Below, piece after piece: positions 16,915 to 26,635 of a DNA stretch of 64,000 nucleotides. The position numbers were made by a program, and so were the translations under genes. A model generated the notes under the pieces. The model saw only the letters and a list, made by a program, of their open reading frames with translations. It was not told the DNA's origin and ran no database searches. How positions within the stretch are numbered: position 1 is the stretch's first letter; every line of letters starts with the position of its first letter. Source of the DNA: Anaerotignum neopropionicum (GTDB taxonomy: Bacteria; Bacillota; Clostridia; Lachnospirales; Anaerotignaceae); contig NZ_LRVM01000009.1 of the NCBI RefSeq assembly GCF_001571775.1, positions 1 through 64,000 of the forward strand. Reading direction: 5' to 3'.

Positions 16915-18021
16915 ATGAAATCTAAAAAAATATTGTTCTTAATTTTATCTATTGTTTTGACTGTGGCTTTCACAGGCTGCGGAGCGACTGAGAATGCATC
17001 TGTTACAGAGTCTAAAAATTTATCGGTATCAGGCATGAGAACGATAACCGATTTAGGCGGAAACACCGTGACTGTGCCGACGGCATCAGAAATTCAGCGT
17101 GTAGTCATCATATCCCCGCCAACGACATCCGTGCTTTTGGGTGTTCTTTCTGATCCCGATAGGATTGTAGGAGCTAATTCCAGAGCTTTTACGACTTCAA
17201 ATACTGAAATTGTAAGCAAGCTTTTTCCCAACTGGAATGGCGTTGAGACGTCATTCGTAAGTGAGGGCTTTGTTTCAAATACAGAGGAGCTTTTAAATCT
17301 CAATCCGGATATTGTATTTTACTATGGAGAAGCTCAGAAATCGGGCATTGAAAATCTAGGGGTACCTATTATCGATATGATGAAAAAAGGAGATAACAAT
17401 CCGGAAACAGTTACCATCGCATGGGATAACCTGATGCGTGAGATATTTGAGGTCGATAATTCCGTTTCGCTTCAAAACGAATGGGAAGCTTCCAACAAAA
17501 AAGGAGCAGAGGTTCTTGATACATATACAGGAGAAAAAAAGACTGCACTATTTCTTTTCAGCAATACAGGAGGTGTGATTTCCGTATATGGAAGTGGAAC
17601 TTATGCAGATACGTGGTTTGAAAAAAGCGGTCTTGTCAATGCGGCAGCAGAAATATCAGGACAGGCTGAAGTTAGTATGGAACAGCTTTATGAGTGGAAT
17701 CCCGATTTTATTTATGTATTTATCGGAAGCCCTGCTTCTGCTATGCTGAAAAACGAAATTAACGGACAAGACTGGAGCTTGCTTTCCGCTTATAAAAACA
17801 ACACAATCTTTGATATTCCACAGGGAATCTATTCATGGGGTGCCCCATGCTCAGATGCTCCCCTTACACCCCTTTGGATGATTTCAAAAAGTTATCCGGA
17901 GTTGTTGAGTGAGAGTGATTTTAAAATGCTGTTTAAAGATTATTACAGCAGGATGTACAAAATTACGTTGGAGGAGGAGCTGATTTCTGCTGTGCTTAGT
18001 CCACGACAGTTGCAGAAATAA
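16915..18021 (+). CDS. Iron-chelate/cobalamin-type ABC transporter substrate-binding lipoprotein
   Basis: The 368-residue product begins at ATG 16915 (GGAGGG 8 bp upstream; earlier starts lie in the MITE). A lipobox VAFTGC places the lipidated Cys at residue 22. The rest is a FecB/BtuF-type helical-backbone binding protein, with RTITDLGGNTVTVPT at about 40 and ELLNLNPDIVFYYG at about 135. It would deliver a ferric siderophore, heme or corrinoid to the permease encoded next, whose start overlaps its stop. The ligand is not determinable. The promoter carries an iron-box-like operator. Confidence 0.8.
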   Translation: MKSKKILFLILSIVLTVAFTGCGATENASVTESKNLSVSGMRTITDLGGNTVTVPTASEIQRVVIISPPTTSVLLGVLSDPDRIVGANSRAFTTSNTEIVSKLFPNWNGVETSFVSEGFVSNTEELLNLNPDIVFYYGEAQKSGIENLGVPIIDMMKKGDNNPETVTIAWDNLMREIFEVDNSVSLQNEWEASNKKGAEVLDTYTGEKKTALFLFSNTGGVISVYGSGTYADTWFEKSGLVNAAAEISGQAEVSMEQLYEWNPDFIYVFIGSPASAMLKNEINGQDWSLLSAYKNNTIFDIPQGIYSWGAPCSDAPLTPLWMISKSYPELLSESDFKMLFKDYYSRMYKITLEEELISAVLSPRQLQK

Positions 18022-19064
18022 TGATTATGAATAAAAAAGGAAAAACAATTAAAACAAAAGATAGTTATAAATTAAAGTTCATTTTGCTCGCAGGGCTTCT
18101 TGTTCTTGTAATGGTAGCGTCACTCTTTGGAGGGCGTTACCATATGGAATATGGGGATGTCTTAAAGCTGATAGAAGCAAAGCTATCGGGAGTTTCGTAT
18201 CCGGGCTTTGAAGTTGCAGAGCATGTCCTGTTTCAAGTTCGACTGCCACGTATTCTTATTGCGTTACTTGTTGGAGCAGGCTTGTCCATCGCAGGAGCTT
18301 CACTGCAGGGACTATTTCAGAATCCGCTCGTCAGTCCTGATATTCTTGGTGTTTGTTCCGGCTCTGGCTTTGGTGCAGCCCTTGGAATACTCCTTACATC
18401 CGGCATGGGTGTGATGACATCTGTATTGTCGTTAGCATTCGGCCTGATCAGTATGTTCCTAACACTTTTTATGGTGCGAGCCAAGGGGCAAGCGCAAACC
18501 ATGTCCTATATTTTATCAGGGATTATTGTGACCTCGGTATTTTCTGCGCTAACATCACTGATTAAATATGTTGCTGATGTAAACGATCAACTTCCGACAA
18601 TAACCTTCTGGTTAATGGGGAGCTTTGCAAATACGGAATTCAATGACTTGAAAATAATTATTTTGCCAATTGTTATCGGTATTGCAGGGCTGCTACTTTT
18701 ACGGTGGCAGCTTAATATTTTGTCGTTAGGAGAAGAAGAGGCATATTCTCTTGGAGTAAATCCACAAGCGGCACGTATCGCAGTTATTCTGTTCAGTACA
18801 ATTATTACAGCTGCCTGTGTAATGGTTTCCGGTATTGTTGGCTGGGTTGGTCTGGTTATTCCGCATATATCCAGAAGGATTATGGGAGTAAACCACAAGG
18901 CATTACTGCCTGCATCTATGCTGCTTGGTGGAACTTTTATGGTAATTGTAGATAGTGTTGCCCGTAATCTGACTGCAGCTGAAATACCAATTGGAATACT
19001 AACAGCGTTAATCGGGGCGCCATTCTTTGCACTCATTTATAATCGAATGAAAGGAGAATCATAA
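18021..19064 (+). CDS. FecCD/BtuC-family ABC permease
   Basis: The 347-residue integral membrane protein has about ten helices and the family landmarks VRLPRILIALLVGAGLSIAG (about 75), LQGLFQNPLVSPDILG (about 95) and the GLVIPHISRRIMG coupling region (about 285). The ATG overlaps the upstream TAA by one base and its own stop overlaps the ATPase start, so the three are translationally coupled. Only one permease gene is present, so it should act as a homodimer. Confidence 0.88.
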   Translation: MIMNKKGKTIKTKDSYKLKFILLAGLLVLVMVASLFGGRYHMEYGDVLKLIEAKLSGVSYPGFEVAEHVLFQVRLPRILIALLVGAGLSIAGASLQGLFQNPLVSPDILGVCSGSGFGAALGILLTSGMGVMTSVLSLAFGLISMFLTLFMVRAKGQAQTMSYILSGIIVTSVFSALTSLIKYVADVNDQLPTITFWLMGSFANTEFNDLKIIILPIVIGIAGLLLLRWQLNILSLGEEEAYSLGVNPQAARIAVILFSTIITAACVMVSGIVGWVGLVIPHISRRIMGVNHKALLPASMLLGGTFMVIVDSVARNLTAAEIPIGILTALIGAPFFALIYNRMKGES

Positions 19065-19834
19065 TGTTGCTTCGTGTAGAAAAAGGAAGCTTTTATTATA
19101 CATCAGATACACCTATTTTGCAGGATATTACTTTGTCGCTGGAAAAAGGCGAAGTAATTGCTGTTATGGGGCCAAACGGCATAGGAAAAACTACTTTCTT
19201 AAAATGCCTGATGGGGATTTATAAGTGGAAATCAGGTCATTCACTCATTGACGGAAAGGATACTGGTAACGCAAGAAAACAGATTGGATATGTACCACAG
19301 GCTCATCGATTTTCATTTCCGTATTCAGTCAGGGATATGGTTGTGTTTGGCAGAGCAAAGTATCTGCCTGCATTTGCATCACCTGGGGAAAAGGATTATG
19401 CGTTTGCTGATAGAGCCTTGGAAGAGGTAGGCATTTCAGCGATTCGTGATAAATCCTGTAATCAATTAAGCGGCGGACAGCTTCAAATGGTGTTGCTTGC
19501 CCGTGCGTTAGTCGGAGAACCCCAATTGCTGATATTGGATGAGCCGGAATCTCATCTCGATTTTGGAAATCAGATCACAATACTGAAAATAATTAAAAGA
19601 TTAGCAAAGGAAAAAGGAATTGCCTGTGTAATGAATACACACTATCCAAATCATGCGCTTAATATTGCTGATAAGACCTTACTTTTAAAGGGGAACAAAT
19701 TTCTTGTAGGGAAAACGGATCAAATACTTACAAAAGAAAATATACGAGAGTATTTCGGAGTGGATTCCATCATTGTTACAGCACAAAAGGATGATAGAGA
19801 GATAAATGCTTTTGTATTAACTGATTTGATTTAA
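19064..19834 (+). CDS. FecE/BtuD-type ABC ATPase
   Basis: The 256-residue ATPase has Walker A GPNGIGKTT (about 36-44), signature LSGGQ (about 138), Walker B LLILDEPESHLD (about 157-168) and an H-loop His in NTHYPNHA. It energises the FecCD-type permease. The unusual DEPESHLD replaces the common DEPTSHLD. The start overlaps the permease stop. Confidence 0.88.
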   Translation: MLLRVEKGSFYYTSDTPILQDITLSLEKGEVIAVMGPNGIGKTTFLKCLMGIYKWKSGHSLIDGKDTGNARKQIGYVPQAHRFSFPYSVRDMVVFGRAKYLPAFASPGEKDYAFADRALEEVGISAIRDKSCNQLSGGQLQMVLLARALVGEPQLLILDEPESHLDFGNQITILKIIKRLAKEKGIACVMNTHYPNHALNIADKTLLLKGNKFLVGKTDQILTKENIREYFGVDSIIVTAQKDDREINAFVLTDLI

Positions 19835-19885
19835 AAATGAATTTTTAAAACAACCTAGCGTGTCCAATGAAAGGCGGTGAGAAAA

Positions 19886-20410
19886 ATGATAACCGTTACA
19901 CATGCAATGGAAAATTATCTGAAAGTAATTTATGAACTCATACAACGAAATGGCATGGCACGCGTTACTGATATTGCGGATAGAATGCATGTTGCAAAGG
20001 CTACGGTTTCTCAAACGACAGATAAATTGGTCGCTCTGGGATGTGTGAAGAAGGAAAAATCAAAAGGGGTATGGTTAACAGAGCTAGGAAAAGAAAAGGC
20101 GGAAAGTGTACAGGAAACATTTCATATACTTGATTGCTTTTTAACCGAAATTTTAGGTGTTCCAAAAGACATATCCAGAAAAGATGCCTGCTTGATGGAG
20201 CATATATTAAACCAACAAACAATAGCAAAGATAAACAATTATATGATGAGAAAAATTGCTCTCAATATCTTAATTTACAAGGTGTTAGGAAAATCCAAAG
20301 GCAGAATGGGAAGCTCAAAGAGTGGAGTGGCCATTTTGTCAGGCAGATTTTGGACAATCCGGTTTACTGCGGGAAGATTGCGTTTGGAAGGCGGGCAAGA
20401 GAAAAAGTAA
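19886..20410 (+). CDS. DtxR/MntR-family metal-dependent regulator with foreign C-terminal tail
   Basis: Residues 1-123 form a compact DtxR-type repressor. It has a winged helix (ENYLKVIYELIQRNGMARVTDIADRMHVAKATVSQTTDKL) and a metal-binding dimerisation helix with Cys and His in KDACLMEHILNQQTIAKI. The natural product would end near residue 123. The remaining 50 residues come from reading a serine-recombinase fragment out of frame. ATG 19886 follows AAAGGCGGTG. It closes the methyltransferase/importer operon and is the best candidate to bind the GTTAG-N6-CTAAC operators. Whether the tail disturbs function is unknown. Confidence 0.7.
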   Translation: MITVTHAMENYLKVIYELIQRNGMARVTDIADRMHVAKATVSQTTDKLVALGCVKKEKSKGVWLTELGKEKAESVQETFHILDCFLTEILGVPKDISRKDACLMEHILNQQTIAKINNYMMRKIALNILIYKVLGKSKGRMGSSKSGVAILSGRFWTIRFTAGRLRLEGGQEKK

Positions 20411-20574
20411 AGGGTACGAAAAATCAATATCGCCAAGCTTGGCAGGAAGATTATATTTTGGCGGATGGTCAGCATGAGGCTAGCAGCCTATTGGTAGATA
20501 TAATAGCACCTGCATATGAAAGAGTGTGGGAGATTCTTGTTTCAATTAGGAAAAAGAAATTTTATATTTTTTAA
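20266..20574 (+). pseudogene. Fragment of a large serine recombinase
   Basis: In the frame offset from the DtxR gene, the sequence encodes WSGHFVRQILDNPVYCGKIA and then RRAREKVKGTKNQYRQ, a typical recombinase-domain segment of Tn4451/TndX-type large serine recombinases, ending after DGQHEA. No catalytic serine domain is present. The insertion or deletion that left it fused it to the DtxR gene. Confidence 0.65.
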
Positions 20575-20680
20575 AATTGAAAAGGCAGGGGTGTCCGTCG
20601 AGAGGCGGAAACTAAATGAAACAATTGAGGTGAAACAAAGACGTGAAACAAAGGGTCTGATTTTTTTATATAAATTAGTG

Positions 20681-20740
20681 TTTACAAAAACTTATACATG
20701 TGATATTATGACCATCAGTCGTATGACTGATGGTCATAAT
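20681..20740 (+). promoter_or_regulatory. Promoter with perfect 16-bp-arm operator for the TetR gene
   Basis: TTTACA (20681-20686) and TATTAT (20704-20709) are separated by 17 bp. ATTATGACCATCAGTC and its exact complement flank GTAT at 20705-20740, covering the -10 and start. This is a classic autoregulatory TetR operator. Confidence 0.75.
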
Positions 20741-20759
20741 TGCGTGAAAGGATAATTAT

Positions 20760-21359
20760 ATGCCAAAGAGAACATTTTTTAATTTGCCTGATGAAAAAAA
20801 GGATAAAATCTATGAAGCAGCGATTCATGAGTTTTCTCAGAATCATTATGGAAAAATCACTATTGATAAGATAGTAAAAAAAGCTGAAATTCCAAAGGGC
20901 AGCTTTTATCAGTATTTTCAAAATAAGAATGATTTATATGTTTATTTATTTAATCAAATCGGAAATAAAAAGAAGCACACACTAGAGAAAGCAAAAAAAT
21001 ATATAGGGAAGTTGGATTTTAAGTCATATATCATGCTTTTGCTTGAAGAGGCAGGCAGGTTTGAGGACGAAGATATTAAGCTTACCAAACTGAAAGATAA
21101 ATTTATGAATGAATGCCCTCAGGAAATCAGAAAAGAAATATTGGACAATGAATTTCCCAAAAGCTATAGATTGCTAACAGAAGTAATAAACTTGTATATT
21201 AAAAAAGGAGAACTCAGAGAAAATCTGGATATTGAGTCGGTAGCTTATATTATTACACAATGTATGGTAAACATCGAATTTTATAATAAAAATGACTATA
21301 GAAGTATTATAGAATTAGGAGAGAGGGTTCTTGACGCTATAATGAAAGGAATAAAATAA
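20760..21359 (+). CDS. TetR-family transcriptional regulator
   Basis: The 199-residue protein has an N-terminal TetR helix-turn-helix (YGKITIDKIVKKAEIPKGSFYQYFQNKNDL, about 29-58) and a helical ligand domain. A perfect palindrome overlaps its promoter, indicating autorepression. The amidohydrolase gene follows after 26 bp and is probably controlled with it. Confidence 0.85.
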   Translation: MPKRTFFNLPDEKKDKIYEAAIHEFSQNHYGKITIDKIVKKAEIPKGSFYQYFQNKNDLYVYLFNQIGNKKKHTLEKAKKYIGKLDFKSYIMLLLEEAGRFEDEDIKLTKLKDKFMNECPQEIRKEILDNEFPKSYRLLTEVINLYIKKGELRENLDIESVAYIITQCMVNIEFYNKNDYRSIIELGERVLDAIMKGIK

Positions 21360-21385
21360 ATAATAGAAAGGAAGGCTGGTGTTGT

Positions 21386-22417
21386 ATGTTTACGAAAAAG
21401 GAGCTAATTCAATATGAAAAATACCTGAAATTGAACGAGTTAGGAGATTTTGTTCTGGACTATGATGATAAACTGGAGATTATTGATTTTCATACGCATA
21501 TGTGTAATATACTTCCACTAAAGCCAATTGACCCAAACACAAAAGGAAACAATCTTAAATATCCTACGGTTCCTTCTATTGAAAACATTGATTTTTCTAT
21601 TCCTTACTGGACAAGAGAAGATGCACCTATCAGCAGGAACGGATTTCTGTCATTAATAAAATATTTATTAAATGCCTACAGTATTGTACAGGACATGATG
21701 AAGGGTGGGAATTATTCAAACTGTTTTAGATCTCAAGAGGAGAATCAGATAGGTATAAATGTAGTTCTACCATTAAGTACAAAAAAACGTGATTGTTCAC
21801 AGGAGGCTTTAAGAATTGTAAAAGATTATCCAGACCGTTTTATTGCATTTTGTTCCGTACATCCTGACGACCTGGAAGCAAAAGCAAAAATAGTAAAATA
21901 TAAGGCACTTGGAGCAAAAGGTTTAAAACTAAAAATATCTGATATAGAGCTGAAAAATGATTTCCGTTCCTTAATTAATCTTTTTAAAGCTTGTCATGAA
22001 GCTGAATTACCTATTCTGTTACATACAGGCACAATCGCAGTGAACCAGAACAGTGGTTCTCGCCTCTGTAAAAAGCTTCTTATGTCAACAAGAGTAGAAA
22101 TATTTGGACATTTGTTAGAGTATATGCCGAGAGATTTTGTGTTTATATTTGGACATAGCGGAGTCTCTGAGTATAAACTTGTTGCGGAATATCTAAAGAA
22201 ATTTCCTGCAAGCTATGCAGAACTATCAAGTCAATCCCAGGATAGCATAAAGTACTTGATTGATGAAGTAGGTTATGAAAGATTGTTATTCGGTTCTGAT
22301 TGGCCGGCATTACCTCAGGCCATTACCCTTTCGAGAGTATTAATTGCGACTGAAGAGAATAAAGAAGCAAGGGATTATATTTTAAATAAAAATGCCAAGA
22401 GGTTACTAAATTTATAA
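21386..22417 (+). CDS. Amidohydrolase-superfamily (amidohydro_2) metal-dependent hydrolase
   Basis: The 343-residue TIM-barrel protein has the metal ligands HTH of IIDFHTHMCN (about 36-38), a catalytic-strand LLHTGT at about 212, FGHSG at about 255 and FGSDWPAL at about 302. Amidohydro_2 members are hydrolases or decarboxylases of small cyclic or aromatic acids. It begins 26 bp after the TetR stop with GAAAGGAAGG upstream, so the regulator likely senses its substrate. No partner enzyme lies next to it. Confidence 0.8.
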   Translation: MFTKKELIQYEKYLKLNELGDFVLDYDDKLEIIDFHTHMCNILPLKPIDPNTKGNNLKYPTVPSIENIDFSIPYWTREDAPISRNGFLSLIKYLLNAYSIVQDMMKGGNYSNCFRSQEENQIGINVVLPLSTKKRDCSQEALRIVKDYPDRFIAFCSVHPDDLEAKAKIVKYKALGAKGLKLKISDIELKNDFRSLINLFKACHEAELPILLHTGTIAVNQNSGSRLCKKLLMSTRVEIFGHLLEYMPRDFVFIFGHSGVSEYKLVAEYLKKFPASYAELSSQSQDSIKYLIDEVGYERLLFGSDWPALPQAITLSRVLIATEENKEARDYILNKNAKRLLNL

Positions 22418-22640
22418 AATATAATTGTCACGAAATTTGCGTAATAAATGAATGTTTGTTATTCTGTTAAGGGTAGTAAAAATGCTGATATTCGACCAAA
22501 TAAAAATAAATAAATCAATGAAGTTGAAAATTGAATAAGCCCTTGGAATTTGTTGACAGAATGGATAAAAATAAGATATTATTTGTTATATGTAGGTATG
22601 TTATTTGGTATGGGTTAGTATTAGCGGAAAGGAAGGTTTT

Positions 22641-25600
22641 ATGAAATGTATATATAACAAATTAAAGAAAATAGTAGTTTTAAGCCTATTGATAGCTTTT
22701 GCATTTAGTACAAATGCCTATGCGGCTGCAACAGATGAGAACTTCGATAGTGTGGCGGGGCCGTTTGATGGTGACGGCATATTTTACACTGGAACACAAA
22801 ATTATATATTAAATGGGATGGTGTATACAAGTAATGATAGTGGGACTGGGGATATTTGGATTGTAAATGACCCAAGTCAGTTTATGCTTGCAGGACCTGG
22901 GGACAATGCGCTTTACTATGCGTCTACAGATAGTAATACACTTACAGTAGCTTCTTTTAAAACTCAGGATGGTTCTGAATTTAAATTGAATTCATTTATG
23001 ATTAACGCTGAGTATTTTTCAAATCTTGTCGTTACAGATTTTATGAATGATTTAAAAATACAGGCGTATAGAGATGGGGAGAAGATTGCTGAGATAGCGT
23101 TTCCATTAGTAAAGGAGGTTCCGCTTGAGTTTAATGTCTCTGGCGACTCGGATTGGCAAAATATCGATGAAGTTAGAATGATAGGATCTCATTTAGATTT
23201 TACTATTGATGATCTGGATTTTTCACCAGCGGTTACAGCGGTTTCGTATACAGTTACTTATAATGGGAATGATTCAACAGGGGGGAGTGTCCCAGTTGAT
23301 GGGTATACTTATTCTGAGGGTGGCTCTGTGACGGTTCTTCCGAACGCAGGTACACTTGTAAAAACAAATTACACCTTTGCAGGCTGGAATACACTAGCAG
23401 ATGGCACTGGTACGAATTATGCACCAGCAGCAACCTTTGCAATGGGCGCAGGCAATGTGACCTTATATGCGAAGTGGACAGAGGATCCAAAGTATACGGT
23501 GACATACGATGGCAATGGTAAAACTGGCGGAATTGTGCCGGTGGATGGTTCTACGTACTACAGCGGTGCAACCGTAGCAGCTCTTTCGAACACAGGCACA
23601 CTTGTAAAGACAAATTACACCTTTGCAGGCTGGAATACACTATCAGATGGCACTGGTACGAATTATGCACCAGCAGCAACTTTTGCAATGGGCGCAGGCA
23701 ATGTGACCTTATATGCGAAGTGGACAGAGGATTCAACGTATAGTGTAACATATGATGCAAATGGGTCGACAGGAGGCACTATTCCAACCGATGGTGCTAC
23801 ATACTATAATGGTGCAACTGTAACAGTTCTTGGTAACACAGGAACACTTGTAAAGACCAATAGCACCTTTGCAGGCTGGAATACGTTAGCAGATGGCACT
23901 GGTACGAATTATGCACCAGCAGCAACTTTTGCAATGGGCGCAGGCAATGTGACCTTATATGCGAAGTGGACAGAGGATCCAAAGTATACGGTGACATACG
24001 ATGGCAATGGTAAAACCGGTGGAATTGTACCAATCGATGCTTCTACGTACTACAGCGGTGGCTCGGTAACGGTTCTTAGCAACACGGGTACCCTTGTGAA
24101 AATGTACAGTACGTTTGCAGGCTGGAACACCTTAGCGGATGGCACTGGTACGGACTATGCGCCCTCTGCGACGCTCACTATGGGTGCGGGCAATGTAACC
24201 TTGTATGCGAAGTGGATAGCGAATCCACTCTATAATGTAACCTATGATGCGAATGGTTCAACGGGTGGAGCAATTCCAACCGATCTTGCTTCATATTATG
24301 AAGGAGACCCTGTAAACGTTCTCGGGAACACAGGCACACTTGTAAATACAAATTACACCTTTGCAGGTTGGAATACATTAGCAGATGGCACGGGTACGGA
24401 TTATGCACCTGCATCAACCTTTGCAATGGGTGCAGGCAATGTGACCTTATATGCGAAGTGGAACGTGGCAATTAGTTCAGATGCAACATTAAAAGCATCA
24501 TCAACAGTGAAGGGACAAACAGTAACAAGTCTTGGCACACCAAATGCAACCTTGGGTTCTCAAACACCAGGAGCAGTAACTATCACAGCTGCAAAAGCGG
24601 CGGATACTAGTAATACAGGTAGTTTCATTACATTGTTTGATAAAAATGATACCAACGCAACCGTTAAAGTAGTGAAGTATGCTTCAGGTGTTTCAACCGC
24701 AAATTTCGGAACAGATATAGCTTATGCCAATCAGGCAATTAGTAATGGAGATTTCTTTATTATCAAGGTGATGGCAGAGGATTCAACAACCTTAAACTTT
24801 TACAGAGTAAACGTAACAGTAATCTCAGCATCTAGCGGTGGCAGTGGAGGCGGTGGAGGCAGTTCTACCTCGACAACCCAACCAAGCCAGAGCACAAGCC
24901 AGAATACAGTTGTGGTTGTGAACGGAAAAGAACAGAATGCGGGAAAAGAAACGCAGAAAACTGAAGATGGAAAATCAACGGTAACAGTAGCTGTTGATAG
25001 TAAAGCCGTTGAAAGTAAAATTGACGAAGCAATTAAAAATAATACCACTGGTACAGGAAATATTATTCAAGTTCCAGTAGACGACACAAAATCCGAAGTA
25101 GCTAAAGTTGAATTAACTGGCGATATTGTTAAGAAACTAGAAGAGAACACCTTTGATGTATCTGTCAAACGTGATAACGTAGAATACGTAATTCCTGCGG
25201 CTGAATTCACCATAAGCAAAGTGGCAGAAAGCCTTGGACTAAAGGAAAAGGACCTTGCAGACATTAAAGTGGAAGTGAAAATTACTAAGTTGGATGAAAA
25301 GGTGGTTGAAAAGTACAACGACGTTGCCAAGGCAAATGGTGCAGAATTGGTATTTCCGCCGTTGCAATTTGAAATCGTAGCAAAGACCACAAATACAGAC
25401 GGAACGACGCGGGAACAGAGCATCAGCAAGTTTAGCAACTATGTAGAAAGAGTTATGGAGATACCAGCAGGGGTAGATACGAGTAAAATTACAACAGGTA
25501 TTGTATTTAATTCCAATGGAACCTATAGCCATGTACCTACATCGGTATATGAAAAAAATGGCAAGTGGTATGCCAAACTGAACTCCATGACGAATTCAGA

Positions 25601-26180
25601 CTACTCAGTTATTTGGAATCCAGTAACTGTAAAGACCATTGAAAATCACTGGGCAAAAGATGCAGTTAATGATATGGCTTCCAGATTGGTTATTTTTAAT
25701 GCCGAGAATTTTGAGCCCAATAAAGCGATAACAAGAGGAGATTTTGCAGAGTATATAGTTAGAGCTTTGGGGCTTTACAGAGAAAACTCAACCCATGAGA
25801 ATAATTTTAAAGATGTAAGTGCTACAGGGGAAAGGACCTTAGCTATACTGATAGCAAATGAGTATGGAATTGTTTCAGGATACTCCGATGGCACATTTAG
25901 AGGAAATAACCAGATTACAAGAGAAGAAGCCATGGTTATGTACCAACGAGCTATGAAAATTACGAAGCTTGTAGGAAGTGATGATAACAGATGTGAAAGT
26001 TACACTGACTATAGCCAAGTAAGTGATTGGGCAAAAATAAATGTTAGGAATGTATTATCTGCCCATGTATTTAATGGCACAACAGCAACTACAATTTCAC
26101 CAAAGGCAAGTTTAACCTATGCAGAATCAGCACAGGCTATAAAGAACTTGTTAGTTGAATCAAAGTTAATTAGCAAGTAG
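22641..26180 (+). CDS. Cell-surface protein with five InlB B-repeats and C-terminal SLH domains
   Basis: This 1179-residue exported protein has a signal peptide (to about residue 30, NAYAAA) and an N-terminal beta domain (about 30-200). Five 82-residue InlB B-repeat (Flg_new/Listeria-Bacteroides) modules follow (about 203-612), each ending TLYAKW, then a cadherin-like beta module (about 615-725). Next come a Gly/Ser/Thr/Gln linker, a beta-rich domain (about 750-1000) and three SLH motifs (about 1005-1179, first ENHWAKDAVNDMA). SLH motifs bind pyruvylated secondary wall polymer, so it is anchored to the cell wall. ATG 22641 is preferred because GGAAAGGAAGG precedes it. Likely an adhesin or S-layer-associated protein. 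Confidence 0.88.
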   Translation: MKCIYNKLKKIVVLSLLIAFAFSTNAYAAATDENFDSVAGPFDGDGIFYTGTQNYILNGMVYTSNDSGTGDIWIVNDPSQFMLAGPGDNALYYASTDSNTLTVASFKTQDGSEFKLNSFMINAEYFSNLVVTDFMNDLKIQAYRDGEKIAEIAFPLVKEVPLEFNVSGDSDWQNIDEVRMIGSHLDFTIDDLDFSPAVTAVSYTVTYNGNDSTGGSVPVDGYTYSEGGSVTVLPNAGTLVKTNYTFAGWNTLADGTGTNYAPAATFAMGAGNVTLYAKWTEDPKYTVTYDGNGKTGGIVPVDGSTYYSGATVAALSNTGTLVKTNYTFAGWNTLSDGTGTNYAPAATFAMGAGNVTLYAKWTEDSTYSVTYDANGSTGGTIPTDGATYYNGATVTVLGNTGTLVKTNSTFAGWNTLADGTGTNYAPAATFAMGAGNVTLYAKWTEDPKYTVTYDGNGKTGGIVPIDASTYYSGGSVTVLSNTGTLVKMYSTFAGWNTLADGTGTDYAPSATLTMGAGNVTLYAKWIANPLYNVTYDANGSTGGAIPTDLASYYEGDPVNVLGNTGTLVNTNYTFAGWNTLADGTGTDYAPASTFAMGAGNVTLYAKWNVAISSDATLKASSTVKGQTVTSLGTPNATLGSQTPGAVTITAAKAADTSNTGSFITLFDKNDTNATVKVVKYASGVSTANFGTDIAYANQAISNGDFFIIKVMAEDSTTLNFYRVNVTVISASSGGSGGGGGSSTSTTQPSQSTSQNTVVVVNGKEQNAGKETQKTEDGKSTVTVAVDSKAVESKIDEAIKNNTTGTGNIIQVPVDDTKSEVAKVELTGDIVKKLEENTFDVSVKRDNVEYVIPAAEFTISKVAESLGLKEKDLADIKVEVKITKLDEKVVEKYNDVAKANGAELVFPPLQFEIVAKTTNTDGTTREQSISKFSNYVERVMEIPAGVDTSKITTGIVFNSNGTYSHVPTSVYEKNGKWYAKLNSMTNSDYSVIWNPVTVKTIENHWAKDAVNDMASRLVIFNAENFEPNKAITRGDFAEYIVRALGLYRENSTHENNFKDVSATGERTLAILIANEYGIVSGYSDGTFRGNNQITREEAMVMYQRAMKITKLVGSDDNRCESYTDYSQVSDWAKINVRNVLSAHVFNGTTATTISPKASLTYAESAQAIKNLLVESKLISK
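23247..24476 (+). repeat. Five in-frame 246-bp repeats
   Basis: Repeat starts at 23247, 23493, 23739, 23985 and 24231 are each exactly 246 bp apart. Parts are nearly identical at DNA level, especially the segment encoding GWNTLADGTGTNYAPAATFA in units 1-3, indicating recent duplication or gene conversion. Confidence 0.85.
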
Positions 26181-26188
26181 TAATATTA

Positions 26189-26221
26189 AACGGAGTGCTT
26201 AGAAAATATAGGCACTCCGTT
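26189..26221 (+). terminator. Terminator of the surface protein gene
   Basis: AACGGAGTGC and GCACTCCGTT form a perfect 10-bp stem followed by TTAATTT. Confidence 0.8.
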
Positions 26222-26244
26222 TTAATTTCAAGAAATGATCATAG

Positions 26245-26448
26245 GAATTTGTAGGTGGAAAAATTATAGCTGATGGCTACTCTCACCCCACGTTGAGACG
26301 AGTTGTACTCCTTTCCCGCAAAAATGCAGACATACATATCAACGTAAATGTGGAGTTTGGTGAGGGTGATGGAAAAATCCCGGTGGATAAAATCGCAGAA
26401 AAAGCTGATAAGTATAGACCAAACGAGATAGTGACCTACAAAATATAA
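26245..26448 (+). pseudogene. C-terminal fragment of an unidentified element protein
   Basis: An open frame without a start encodes about 67 residues ending YRPNEIVTYKI, with YSHPTLRRVVLLSRKNADI and a VEFGEGDGKIPVDKIAEKA segment. It reads as the end of a conserved protein, perhaps from a mobile element, whose 5' part was lost. Family not identified. Confidence 0.4.
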
Positions 26449-26552
26449 AAAGTGCCGTAGTATTAGAATACCTCCGATTGTTCGTCAATGCTAGAAAAGG
26501 TAGAGGAAATTAAAGATACATTGAAATATTTTGGAGGTAAATAAGCAAAATA

Positions 26553-26595
26553 GCAAAAGCTGCAATTCTTTGAAATAAAGAATTGCAGCTTTTGC
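26553..26595 (+). terminator. Strong hairpin before the ArsR operon
   Basis: GCAAAAGCTGCAATTCTTT pairs with AAAGAATTGCAGCTTTTGC, 19 bp perfect. Confidence 0.7.
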
Positions 26596-26635
26596 ATTTA
26601 GAAAAAAGATCAAAAATAAAGTTATGGATAGGTTG

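Noticed and set aside
18587-19036. 149-residue minus-strand open frame opposite the permease
   Set aside because: Serine/isoleucine-rich antisense of a clear FecCD gene, with no start signal or family match.
23247-24476. CRISPR array or minus-strand genes over the surface-protein repeats
   Set aside because: The 246-bp periodic repeat is coding for InlB B-repeats. Minus-strand frames there are mirror frames of the same repeats, with His/Leu/Ser-rich low-complexity products.
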